The translations under genes were made by a program, and so were the position numbers. A DNA stretch of 5,073 nt, taken from the NCBI GenBank assembly GCA_029935295.1, contig JAOZKP010000217.1:1-5073 (forward strand). The letters run 5' to 3'. The notes under the pieces are model-generated. The model had not been told where the DNA came from. It was given only the letters and a program-made list of their open reading frames with translations, and ran no database searches. This stretch comes from a bacterium (GTDB taxonomy: Bacteria > Desulfobacterota > Anaeroferrophillalia > Anaeroferrophillales > Tharpellaceae). Shown here piece after piece: positions 1 to 5,073 of the stretch; positions within the stretch are counted from its first letter, which is position 1; every line of letters starts with the position of its first letter.

Positions 1-594
1 TTAAAAAACCTTGAACAGCCAGTATTTGAAATCGAAAAAATGAAGTACTCTTTGTGTGAATTCAACTTCATGGACCCGAGTGGCAAGTTCCTTGACGTCA
101 ATATTATTGTGTTCAATGCGCCGGTCCTGGGATTTATCGAGGCCGCCGTTGGCAATGAAAGAACGGATAGTTTCCATCTCGCCTGCATCCAACCAGATAC
201 CGTGATCACTGCAGATATCAATCATGACCCCGGATACCTGCTGGAAGTTTTTTTTCAGCATTGGCGTATTACAGCGCACGCAGGAGAGATATCCGGATTC
301 GGTTTGCAGGGTCGGCCGCTGAAAACTTTTAGGTATATCGTGATCCTGGTAAGTTTCACGCTCGGAAGTAAGATATTCAAATTCAACCCGGTCAAACCAG
401 AGGCCGTGACATTTAGGGCAGATCATAGCGTCATTATGACGATAATCGTGTGGTTCCAAGGCGATGTCACAACGGGGACAGAAAGGGTCAACCCGAGCAT
501 CGGCAACCCGGTTTTCCCGGCCGCAGTGGGGGCAGTAGCGACTTTTGGGGTTTACTGGTTTGCCGCATTCAGAACATGCTATAGGAGTTGTCAT
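1..594 (-). CDS. Multi-zinc-ribbon protein with two TFIIB-like zinc-finger modules
   Basis: A 197-residue predicted cytoplasmic protein with three metal-binding modules visible in order. The first is a short zinc ribbon with Cys7-x2-Cys10 and Cys21-x2-Cys24. The second is a TFIIB-like module with Cys39-x2-Cys42 and Cys59-x2-Cys62, followed by HGLWFD (63-68). The third is a similar module with Cys105-x2-Cys108 and Cys128-x2-His131, followed by GIWLDAGE (132-139), so His131 probably replaces the fourth Cys. The repeated HGxWxD after the last ligands is typical of the zf-TFIIB family, whose bacterial members have no established general function. Residues 150-180 are polar and charged. The last 12 residues are extremely aromatic (Phe186, Phe187, Phe189, Tyr191, Trp192, Phe194, Phe197). 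The start is supported by GAAGG seven bases upstream. It lies 45 bases after the repeat lipoprotein gene and probably shares its transcript. DNA, RNA or protein binding are all possible; no function is assigned. Confidence 0.88.
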   Translation of the reverse strand: MTTPIACSECGKPVNPKSRYCPHCGRENRVADARVDPFCPRCDIALEPHDYRHNDAMICPKCHGLWFDRVEFEYLTSERETYQDHDIPKSFQRPTLQTESGYLSCVRCNTPMLKKNFQQVSGVMIDICSDHGIWLDAGEMETIRSFIANGGLDKSQDRRIEHNNIDVKELATRVHEVEFTQRVLHFFDFKYWLFKVF

Positions 595-601
595 TTGAGG
601 G

Positions 602-606
602 CCTTC
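602..606 (-). promoter_or_regulatory. Ribosome binding site of the zinc-ribbon gene
   Basis: On the minus strand GAAGG lies seven bases before the ATG at 594-592, a normal Shine-Dalgarno spacing. It supports this start codon for the zinc-ribbon protein. Confidence 0.6.
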
Positions 607-617
607 GAACTTAGATG

Positions 618-642
618 TAGAGAGGTTGCTTGAGACTCTCTA
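618..642 (-). repeat. Inverted repeat (7-bp arms) at the end of the lipoprotein gene
   Basis: TAGAGAG (642-636 on the minus strand) and CTCTCTA (624-618) form perfect 7-base arms around an 11-base loop. The upstream arm includes the TAG stop codon of the lipoprotein gene. No run of T follows, so it is not a convincing intrinsic terminator. In the transcript it could be a small intercistronic hairpin that protects the 3' end of the upstream message or sets the ratio of the two products. The stem is short and may be chance. Confidence 0.35.
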
Positions 643-870
643 TTTCATATCTTTTTTGATATCATGAGCTGTTTCCTTAGTGGATCTTTCAGCATCATGG
701 GCGGCCTCTTTGGTGGCCGAAGCTGCATCGTGAGCCGCTTCTTTCGTTGATTCTACGGCGTTATGGACAGATTCTTTCATCTTTTCAGTCGAGGTTTTGG
801 GTTTGTTATCACAGGCAGAGAGGCCTAGTACAAATAAGGCAGCAAATAGCAAAGTGAGTTTCTTTAACAT
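640..870 (-). CDS. Small lipoprotein with tandem LEA-like 11-residue repeats
   Basis: A 76-residue predicted lipoprotein. The N-terminus has two lysines (3-4), a hydrophobic stretch (5-16) and a lipobox LSAC ending at Cys20, the expected lipidation and signal peptidase II site. Asp21 is at +2, which in enterobacteria favours inner-membrane retention by Lol avoidance; whether this holds here is unknown. The mature part is four 11-residue units (30-40, 41-51, 52-62, 63-73) with core TKEAAHDA; the first is degenerate. It has no aromatic residues and is rich in Lys, Glu, Ala and His. An 11-residue period equals about three alpha-helical turns and resembles group 3 LEA (LEA_4) repeats, which are disordered when hydrated and helical on drying or at membranes. 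GGAG eight bases upstream supports the start. It is the first gene after a candidate promoter and precedes the zinc-ribbon gene. A role in envelope stress or stabilisation is inference from the repeat alone. Confidence 0.85.
   Translation of the reverse strand: MLKKLTLLFAALFVLGLSACDNKPKTSTEKMKESVHNAVESTKEAAHDAASATKEAAHDAERSTKETAHDIKKDMK
652..783 (-). repeat. Four tandem 33-base coding repeats in the lipoprotein gene
   Basis: These bases encode residues 30-73 of the lipoprotein as four in-frame 33-base units. Units 2 to 4 keep Thr-Lys-Glu, then Ala in the fifth position of the core, then His-Asp, at identical spacing (42-48, 53-59, 64-70). Unit 1 reads Met-Lys-Glu-Ser-Val-His-Asn at the same register. 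At DNA level the copies have drifted, for example between the stretches near 690-720 and 723-752, so the array is old or under protein-level selection rather than a fresh duplication. Confidence 0.8.
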
Positions 871-878
871 GATCTTTA

Positions 879-882
879 CTCC
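879..882 (-). promoter_or_regulatory. Ribosome binding site of the lipoprotein gene
   Basis: GGAG on the minus strand sits eight bases before the ATG at 870-868. The match and spacing are good. It also fits the signal peptide beginning directly at this Met, so the start is well fixed. Confidence 0.75.
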
Positions 883-894
883 ATTAATTAAGCA

Positions 895-927
895 ATTGAT
901 AAATTAATTTCCGTTGATTCTATCAAT
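895..927. promoter_or_regulatory. Inverted repeat ATTGATA/TATCAAT overlapping the promoter -10
   Basis: ATTGATA (895-901) and TATCAAT (921-927) are perfect 7-base inverted arms separated by 19 bases. A nested smaller palindrome, TTGAT-TCT-ATCAA (914-926), shares the right arm, and AAATTAATTT (901-910) is itself palindromic. The right arm overlaps the proposed -10 hexamer and the left arm falls just past the expected transcription start. This layout suits an operator for a dimeric regulator. The region is AT-rich, so short palindromes are also likely by chance. Confidence 0.3.
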
Positions 928-1050
928 GATCAGACTATCATGTCCATTGCCATTTTTCAATATAAATGTGGCTGTAACTTTGGAATCGTTGAACGTGCCG
1001 CCGGATGTTTGTGAAGGGGGAGTGTCAATAAAGCATAAGAAATTTTCGGG
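904..1050 (-). pseudogene. Possible C-terminal remnant: start-less 48-codon open reading
   Basis: Between a TGA at 1053-1051 and a TAA at 906-904 the minus strand stays open for 48 codons in a frame different from the radical SAM gene. The reading contains no ATG or GTG; its only TTG is at 960-958. Its second half looks protein-like, with alternating hydrophobic and polar residues (KVTATFILKNGNGH, then DSLIIDRINGN before the stop), like the last strands of a small beta-rich domain. It could be the tail of a decayed gene. It could also be the original C-terminus of the radical SAM protein lost by a single-base frameshift near 1030, where the two frames overlap. An open run of this length is not rare by chance, so confidence is low. 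Confidence 0.2.
917..946 (-). promoter_or_regulatory. Candidate sigma70-type promoter for the lipoprotein/zinc-ribbon unit
   Basis: On the minus strand TGGACA (946-941, five of six to TTGACA) is followed after 18 bases by TAGAAT (922-917, five of six to TATAAT). Transcription would start near 910, giving a leader of about 40 bases that contains the ribosome site at 879-882. A weaker alternative in the same gap is TTGAAA (960-955) with TAGTCT (937-932) at 17 bases, preceded by TG in extended -10 style. The call rests only on consensus matches. Confidence 0.45.
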
Positions 1051-2638
1051 TCAGGTGCAGGACTGTCGGGTGTTCGTAAACTGTACCATCGGGGGTGATG
1101 CCGCGAATTATGCCGTCGTCAAAAAACCAGCTGAGTAATAGGAGACCATTTTCGGTTCGATCTGAATCTATAGGCAGACCGGTTTTTGAAAATGGTTGGG
1201 GTGCGGGGAGTTTAATCTGGTTTTCCCGGAGAGATTTAATGAAATTTATTATTCGGCTCAAACGTAGCAGAGTTACAGCTTCTTTCCGGCTTGTCGTATG
1301 GTCGAGCGGGATGGCACTGGAGCGCATTAATGAAAGATGGGCCGGCAAAATGTCAAGATCAGCTGCCCGCTGGTAATCAAGGCTTCCCGGTGCCGGATAG
1401 AAAATAGATAAGCCGATAATTGTGTTTTGTCGGGCCAGCCGCAGCAGGTCGTTCAGGGTTGTGGCTGCAGTTTGACCGGGGGCTCCGGCGATGATGTAAG
1501 AGACTGCTTCGAGTTCGTATTTTCGGCATAGATCAAGCGTATAGTCATGAGCTTTGCCGACATCCGGCCTGCGAAATTGTTTTAGCTGTTTTTTGTCAAA
1601 ACTGCCGACTGCCAGATTGAGGGTGCGGAATCCGGCGTTCCGCATAGCAATAATCATCTCTTCATCAAGACTCGGCGGGTAGAGTCCGTTCATGGCCCGC
1701 AGTTCAAAATTGCGGTTTTTTCGTAAAGTCGAAATTCCGGCAATAAGTTCCATAAACCAGTTTTTATCGATTGTCAGATTTTCATCTTCAAAATCGATAA
1801 AACCGACGTTATCAACCGTAATCGCCTGTTCAATCTCACGTAGAACTGCAGCAACATCTCTTTTGCGAAAAGGCAGGCCGCAATCGGCACTGACGGCACA
1901 GTAACTGCACCGCAGAGGACAGCCACGGCTGGCCATGATGACTGCACTGCCATGCTGTTTGCGGCGGTAGAATGACTGTTTCAAAAGATGGCTTGCCGGC
2001 AGCGGCATACTGCTCGGGGCGTTGATGATTGCGGGTGGGCTGATTTTAAGGGTTCCGTCACTGCGGCGAAAAACCAGGCCCGGAATTTTGCTTAAGTTAT
2101 CATAGTTTTGAGCATGTCCGGCCTTGATTGCCGCCGCCAGCTGCGGCAGGGCAATTTCCCCCTCGCCGCGAATTACATAGTCGACCGCCAGGCAGTCCAT
2201 AACAGTTTCCGGCAGGGCCGTGGCGTGATGGCCACCCACGACGATGCGACAGTCAGGATATTGCTTCTTGATGGCGATTGCAGTTTTGAGCGCACTTTCT
2301 TGGTAGGGGGTAAAAAGGGCGGAGATTCCTACCAGAAAAGCTTCGGATTGCAGCACCAGCTTCCCGAGATGATCAAAACTGTAACCAAAATGTCTGTATT
2401 TATGGAACAGGGCAAAAGGGGAGATGTCAGGTTTGCCGTAATGTGGTGTCAGGTAGGCCATCTCATCCGGCCAGGGTAGGATTCTGCTCTTGTTGGTTGC
2501 CAGACCGTCTATAATATCGACTGAAAATCCCTGTTTTTCAAGGTTTGCCGCGATACAGGCGAGGCCGTAAGGGATAGTTCGTTTGGCAGTCAGGAAAAAA
2601 TCTTCAATCGGTGGCTGTACCAAAGCAATGTCAGACAT
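1025..2638 (-). CDS. Cobalamin-binding-type radical SAM protein of unknown substrate
   Basis: A 537-residue protein with two recognisable parts. The N-terminal part (about 1-200) looks like the B12-binding fold of this class: VQPP near the start, IPYGLACIAANLEKQGF (22-38), VVGGHHATALPE (133-144) and RGEGE (157-161). The DxHxxG motif that supplies the lower cobalt ligand in methionine synthase is not seen, as is common in this class. The radical SAM core (about 228-430) carries RGCPLRCSYC, with Cys240, Cys244 and Cys247 as expected cluster ligands, then FEDENLT (283-289) as in related enzymes. A C-terminal extension (about 450-537) is not recognised. Relatives catalyse methylations, ring contractions or thiolations; nothing here fixes the substrate. 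It starts 14 bases after the tsaC-like gene, with only a weak ribosome site (GGT). Its position as last gene of a housekeeping cluster gives little clue to its role. Confidence 0.88.
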   Translation of the reverse strand: MSDIALVQPPIEDFFLTAKRTIPYGLACIAANLEKQGFSVDIIDGLATNKSRILPWPDEMAYLTPHYGKPDISPFALFHKYRHFGYSFDHLGKLVLQSEAFLVGISALFTPYQESALKTAIAIKKQYPDCRIVVGGHHATALPETVMDCLAVDYVIRGEGEIALPQLAAAIKAGHAQNYDNLSKIPGLVFRRSDGTLKISPPAIINAPSSMPLPASHLLKQSFYRRKQHGSAVIMASRGCPLRCSYCAVSADCGLPFRKRDVAAVLREIEQAITVDNVGFIDFEDENLTIDKNWFMELIAGISTLRKNRNFELRAMNGLYPPSLDEEMIIAMRNAGFRTLNLAVGSFDKKQLKQFRRPDVGKAHDYTLDLCRKYELEAVSYIIAGAPGQTAATTLNDLLRLARQNTIIGLSIFYPAPGSLDYQRAADLDILPAHLSLMRSSAIPLDHTTSRKEAVTLLRLSRIINFIKSLRENQIKLPAPQPFSKTGLPIDSDRTENGLLLLSWFFDDGIIRGITPDGTVYEHPTVLHLTRKFLMLY

Positions 2639-2652
2639 GGTTACCGGAAAAA

Positions 2653-3267
2653 TCAGCTGATGACAATTTCGCCTGCTCGCAGGATTGCCGGAGGATTGAT
2701 GCGGGCGTCAATGATGGTTGACGGCAGCGGGTTTGGATTATCGTTGTCAGCAATTATCAGGAGATCGGTTTGTTCCAGAATTTCCGTTGCCAGGTTTCGG
2801 GCTTTCCGGGTTGGTGGTTGTTCACTCAGGTTGGCACTGGTCGAGATTAAGGGGGTGTGCAGAGTTTCCGCAAGTTCATTCAGCAGCGGATGCGAAGACC
2901 AGCGGACGGCAATACTGTTGTCGGGGCCGCTGATGGCTGCCGGTAGATTCTTATGGCCGGGGAGAACCATGGTTAGCGCCCCGGGCCAATATTTGTCGGC
3001 AATTTTTCGGGCACCTTTGGGCCAGTTGGCAACCAGTTTCTGCAGAGTTATGAAATCTCCGACCAAGGTCGGGAAGGGTTTATCCGCTGGGCGATTTTTT
3101 ATCCGTGAAAGTTTTTCGCCAAGTTTTGCATTAAGAGCATCTCCACCGATCGCGTAGAAGGTTTCGGTCGGGTAGATAATTACCCCGCCCCGGCTGCAGA
3201 TCGCGGCAATCAGGCCAAGGTTTTTTTTCTTCTTACATTTCGCAAAAGGATAATTTAAGGTTATCAT
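2653..3267 (-). CDS. tsaC: L-threonylcarbamoyladenylate synthase (TsaC/YrdC/Sua5 family)
   Basis: A 204-residue cytoplasmic enzyme of the YrdC fold that makes threonylcarbamoyl-AMP from threonine, bicarbonate and ATP, the first step of t6A formation at position 37 of ANN-decoding tRNAs. Visible motifs are GGVIIYPTET (27-36), Lys57-x-Arg59-Pro with Lys63, PGALT (95-99), AVRW (120-123), STSAN (142-146), PSTIID (182-187) and RAGE (197-200). The K-x-R and S-x-N elements are those of TsaC; the paralogue YciO lacks them. It has no C-terminal Sua5 domain. ATG overlaps the purE stop as ATGA, implying translational coupling. The SD-like AAAAGG touches the start codon, unusually close. Residues 10-16 are lysine-rich and are encoded partly by a run of eight A (3228-3221), a slippage-prone tract. 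The remaining t6A genes (tsaB, tsaD, tsaE) are not in the window. Confidence 0.9.
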   Translation of the reverse strand: MITLNYPFAKCKKKKNLGLIAAICSRGGVIIYPTETFYAIGGDALNAKLGEKLSRIKNRPADKPFPTLVGDFITLQKLVANWPKGARKIADKYWPGALTMVLPGHKNLPAAISGPDNSIAVRWSSHPLLNELAETLHTPLISTSANLSEQPPTRKARNLATEILEQTDLLIIADNDNPNPLPSTIIDARINPPAILRAGEIVIS

Positions 3268-3779
3268 CCTTTTGCTAGGAGAATTTCCTGAAGGCGTTGA
3301 TCTTTACTCTCAACTTTGGCCGTCATATTGCGGCGGTAATCTGCAAGTTGTTGCGCAATTTCCTTGTTGGCGGAAGCTAAAATCTGCAACGCAAAAATTG
3401 CCGCATTGGTGGCTCCGGCCTTGCCGATAGCCATACTTGCAACCGGGATTCCTGCCGGCATCTGCACAGTTGCCAGCAGGGCATCCATGCCTTGCAGGGC
3501 TGTAGCATTCAAGGGAATGCCGATGACCGGCAGCAGTGTGTGGCCAGCAACCACTCCGGCAAGATGAGCGGCAGCGCCGGCGCCGGCAATAATTACTTTG
3601 CAGCCTCTATCTTCCGCATCGCGAACCAGGTCCAGAGTCCGTTCCGGAGTGCGGTGTGCCGATGAAACCCGGGCTTCATAGGCGGCGCTGAAGTTATCAA
3701 GCAGTTGGGCCGCTTCACTCATAACTTTCCAGTCGGAGTCACTGCCCATGAGAATAAGAATATCTATTTTTTTGCCCAT
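3264..3779 (-). CDS. purE: AIR carboxylase catalytic subunit / N5-CAIR mutase PurE
   Basis: A 171-residue cytoplasmic enzyme, the normal length for bacterial PurE. It forms 4-carboxy-5-aminoimidazole ribonucleotide in purine synthesis, from N5-CAIR if class I. The sequence shows the substrate-binding motifs MGSDSDW (11-17), SSAHRTPER (39-47, His42 being the expected catalytic histidine), AGAGAAAHLAG (65-75), PVIGIP (84-89) and VQMPAGIPVASMAIGKAGATNAA (105-127). The AGAGAAAHL and QMPAGIPV stretches match the class I type, which works with PurK; no purK lies in this window. The ATG follows the purD stop by 4 bases, with only a weak SD-like GAGA inside the last purD codons. This suggests expression coupled to purD. 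The stop overlaps the next start. Confidence 0.95.
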   Translation of the reverse strand: MGKKIDILILMGSDSDWKVMSEAAQLLDNFSAAYEARVSSAHRTPERTLDLVRDAEDRGCKVIIAGAGAAAHLAGVVAGHTLLPVIGIPLNATALQGMDALLATVQMPAGIPVASMAIGKAGATNAAIFALQILASANKEIAQQLADYRRNMTAKVESKDQRLQEILLAKG

Positions 3780-3783
3780 TTTA

Positions 3784-5061
3784 TTAAATTCTCTTTAACG
3801 CCTTGCGGCCGATATCGGTACGGTAGTGGGCTCCGTCCCAGTTTATTTTGCCGACAGCATGATAGGCTTTTTCGATAGTTTTCGGAATATCTTCGGCAAT
3901 CGCGGTGACCCCTAAAACACGGCCGCCATTGGTGACAATCCGATCAGCTTCATTCTTGGCGGTGCCGGCATGGAAAACCATAACATCTTTGAGACGGCCG
4001 GCAAGGTTTAAGCCGGTGATCTCTTTGCCATTCTCATATTTCCCCGGGTAGCCGCCAGAGGCCATGGCAACACAGACGGCCGGGCGGTCGTCCCATTCGA
4101 CAATAGTTTTGGCAAGATGGCCGGAGATACAGGCCTCAAGGATAGGTAGCAGGTCGCTTTTTAAGCGCATCAGAATCGGCTGGGTTTCCGGGTCACCGAA
4201 ACGGGCATTGAACTCTAAAACCTTCGGGATACCGTCCTTAATCATTAAGCCGGCATAAAGAATTCCGCGATATTTGCGACCGCCGGAAGACATCGCTTTG
4301 ACCGTCGGGATCATAATATCATTCATGATCCGGCGAAAAAGCCCTTCGGAAATTACCGGGGCTGGAGAGTAGGCTCCCATGCCGCCGGTATTGTCACCTT
4401 TGTCATCGTCGAATACCGGTTTGTGGTCCTGCGATGTAACCATCGGCACGACAATATCGCCATCGGTAAAGACGAGAAAGGAGGCCTCTTCACCCTCTAA
4501 GAACTCTTCGATAATGATCTCGTTACCGGCGTCACCGAAAGCTTTGCGGCGCATGATTTTATTGATTGCATTTTCGGCTTCTTCGACCGTCTGTGCGACC
4601 ACAACCCCTTTGCCGGCCGCGAGGCCGTTGGCTTTAATGACAATCGGTGCGCCTTTTTTGTAGACATAGTCAATGGCGTCATCAAGATTGTCAAATGAGG
4701 CGAAATCACCGGTCGGGATATTATTGTCTTTGAGGAGCTGTTTGCAGAAGGTTTTATTGCCTTCAATCTCAGCCGCAACCCGACTTGGGCCGAAGACCTT
4801 GAGCTCAGCTTCTTCAAAAGCGTCAACGATTCCGGCAACCAGTGGGTCTTCCGGGCCGACGATGGTCAGGTCGATCTCCTCATTGCGGGCAAATTCGACC
4901 AGTCGGTCAATGTCGTTGGACTCAATCGGAACACAGGTCGCAATCCCGGCGATACCGGCATTGCCGGGGGCGCAGAAGATCTGCTCAACTTTGGTGCTTT
5001 GCGAGAGTTTCCAGATTAATGCATGTTCACGGCCGCCGCCGCCAACTACTAAAAGCTTCAT
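3784..5061 (-). CDS. purD: Phosphoribosylamine-glycine ligase (GAR synthetase) PurD
   Basis: A 425-residue cytoplasmic ATP-grasp enzyme joining phosphoribosylamine and glycine, with ATP, to give glycinamide ribonucleotide (step 2 of purine synthesis). The length is normal and the gene complete. The N-terminal domain begins with VVGGGGREHA (5-14) and has GPEDPL (69-74). The ATP-grasp part shows GNKTFCK (101-107), IKANGLAAGKG (142-152), EEFLEGEEAS (185-194), SQDHKP (210-215), GDNTGGMGAYSP (222-233) and EFNARFGDPETQ (283-294), the last containing the family signature and metal-binding residues. The C-terminal domain has FHAGT (363-367) and GGRVLGV (379-385). The ATG is fixed by CAGGAG seven bases upstream. 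It is the first gene seen in the cluster; in many bacteria purH precedes purD, but that lies outside the window. As a monofunctional PurD it is not fused to other pur domains. Confidence 0.97.
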   Translation of the reverse strand: MKLLVVGGGGREHALIWKLSQSTKVEQIFCAPGNAGIAGIATCVPIESNDIDRLVEFARNEEIDLTIVGPEDPLVAGIVDAFEEAELKVFGPSRVAAEIEGNKTFCKQLLKDNNIPTGDFASFDNLDDAIDYVYKKGAPIVIKANGLAAGKGVVVAQTVEEAENAINKIMRRKAFGDAGNEIIIEEFLEGEEASFLVFTDGDIVVPMVTSQDHKPVFDDDKGDNTGGMGAYSPAPVISEGLFRRIMNDIMIPTVKAMSSGGRKYRGILYAGLMIKDGIPKVLEFNARFGDPETQPILMRLKSDLLPILEACISGHLAKTIVEWDDRPAVCVAMASGGYPGKYENGKEITGLNLAGRLKDVMVFHAGTAKNEADRIVTNGGRVLGVTAIAEDIPKTIEKAYHAVGKINWDGAHYRTDIGRKALKRI

Positions 5062-5067
5062 TTAATT

Positions 5068-5073
5068 CTCCTG
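5068..5073 (-). promoter_or_regulatory. Ribosome binding site of purD
   Basis: CAGGAG at the window edge lies seven bases (AATTAA plus one) before the purD ATG at 5061-5059. It is the strongest ribosome site in the cluster, consistent with purD not relying on coupling to an overlapping upstream gene. The promoter itself is beyond the window. Confidence 0.75.

Noticed and set aside
40..633. Long plus-strand open frame opposite the zinc-ribbon gene
   Set aside because: It is antisense to a gene with clear paired Cys motifs, its translation shows no domain or composition bias of a real protein, and it lacks a convincing ribosome site.
871..1024. Intrinsic terminator after the radical SAM gene
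   Set aside because: No GC-rich stem followed by a T run could be found on the minus strand. The CCGGCGG stretch near 1000 has no matching arm, so read-through or Rho-dependent ending is possible.
914..1138. 74-codon plus-strand frame across the 871-1024 gap
   Set aside because: It runs into the antisense of the radical SAM 3' end, its start has no ribosome site, and the only protein-like reading in the gap is on the minus strand.
2108..3157. Several plus-strand open frames opposite the radical SAM and tsaC-like genes
   Set aside because: All overlap strongly motif-supported genes on the other strand, and none shows a recognisable domain or upstream signal.
4497..4838. 113-codon minus-strand frame inside purD
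   Set aside because: It lies in another frame of the well-supported purD gene. The Ser/Lys/Leu-rich translation is what an out-of-frame reading of these codons gives.
3784..5061. Riboswitch or PurR-type control of the pur genes
   Set aside because: Only 12 bases upstream of purD are present, so any purine riboswitch, operator or promoter would be outside the window.
1..5073. CRISPR array, tRNA or rRNA gene, insertion sequence, phage or toxin-antitoxin genes
   Set aside because: No spaced direct repeats, cloverleaf-like segment, transposase motif or terminal inverted repeats were seen. The only tandem repeat is the in-frame coding array in the lipoprotein gene.

Overview
The window is a compact bacterial segment in which every gene lies on the minus strand, so transcription runs from position 5073 towards 1. 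Base composition is roughly balanced in the genes and clearly AT-rich only around positions 871-960. All six genes have a complete start and stop inside the window. Taxonomy cannot be fixed from the sequence. The mix of a purD-purE pair, a Sua5/YrdC-type gene, a cobalamin-binding-type radical SAM enzyme and a multi-zinc-ribbon protein suggests an anaerobic Gram-negative bacterium, perhaps of the Desulfobacterota (former Deltaproteobacteria). That is an inference from gene content and style only.

Positions 5073 to 1025 look like one transcription unit of four tightly packed genes. purD (GAR synthetase) is followed after 4 bases by purE (AIR carboxylase catalytic subunit / N5-CAIR mutase). purE overlaps a TsaC/Sua5-type threonylcarbamoyl-AMP synthase gene by an ATGA junction. 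After 14 bases comes a 537-residue protein with a cobalamin-binding-like N-terminal half and a radical SAM core. The first two genes are de novo purine synthesis and the third is tRNA t6A modification. The fourth has no assignable substrate. The unit probably began upstream of the window, because purD starts only 12 bases from the edge.

Positions 1024 to 871 are the only sizeable gap (154 bases). It holds a plausible sigma70-type promoter for the next two genes and an inverted repeat around its -10 element. It also holds the end of an open, start-less reading that overlaps the radical SAM 3' end and may be a gene remnant. No convincing intrinsic terminator is visible.

Positions 870 to 1 carry a two-gene unit. 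The first gene encodes a 76-residue predicted lipoprotein whose mature part is four tandem 11-residue repeats resembling group 3 LEA repeats. After 45 bases comes a 197-residue protein with three zinc-ribbon modules, two of them of the TFIIB-like type, and a strikingly aromatic C-terminal tail. The lipoprotein/zinc-ribbon pair and the orphan radical SAM enzyme are the least explained parts of the window; the rest is conserved housekeeping.
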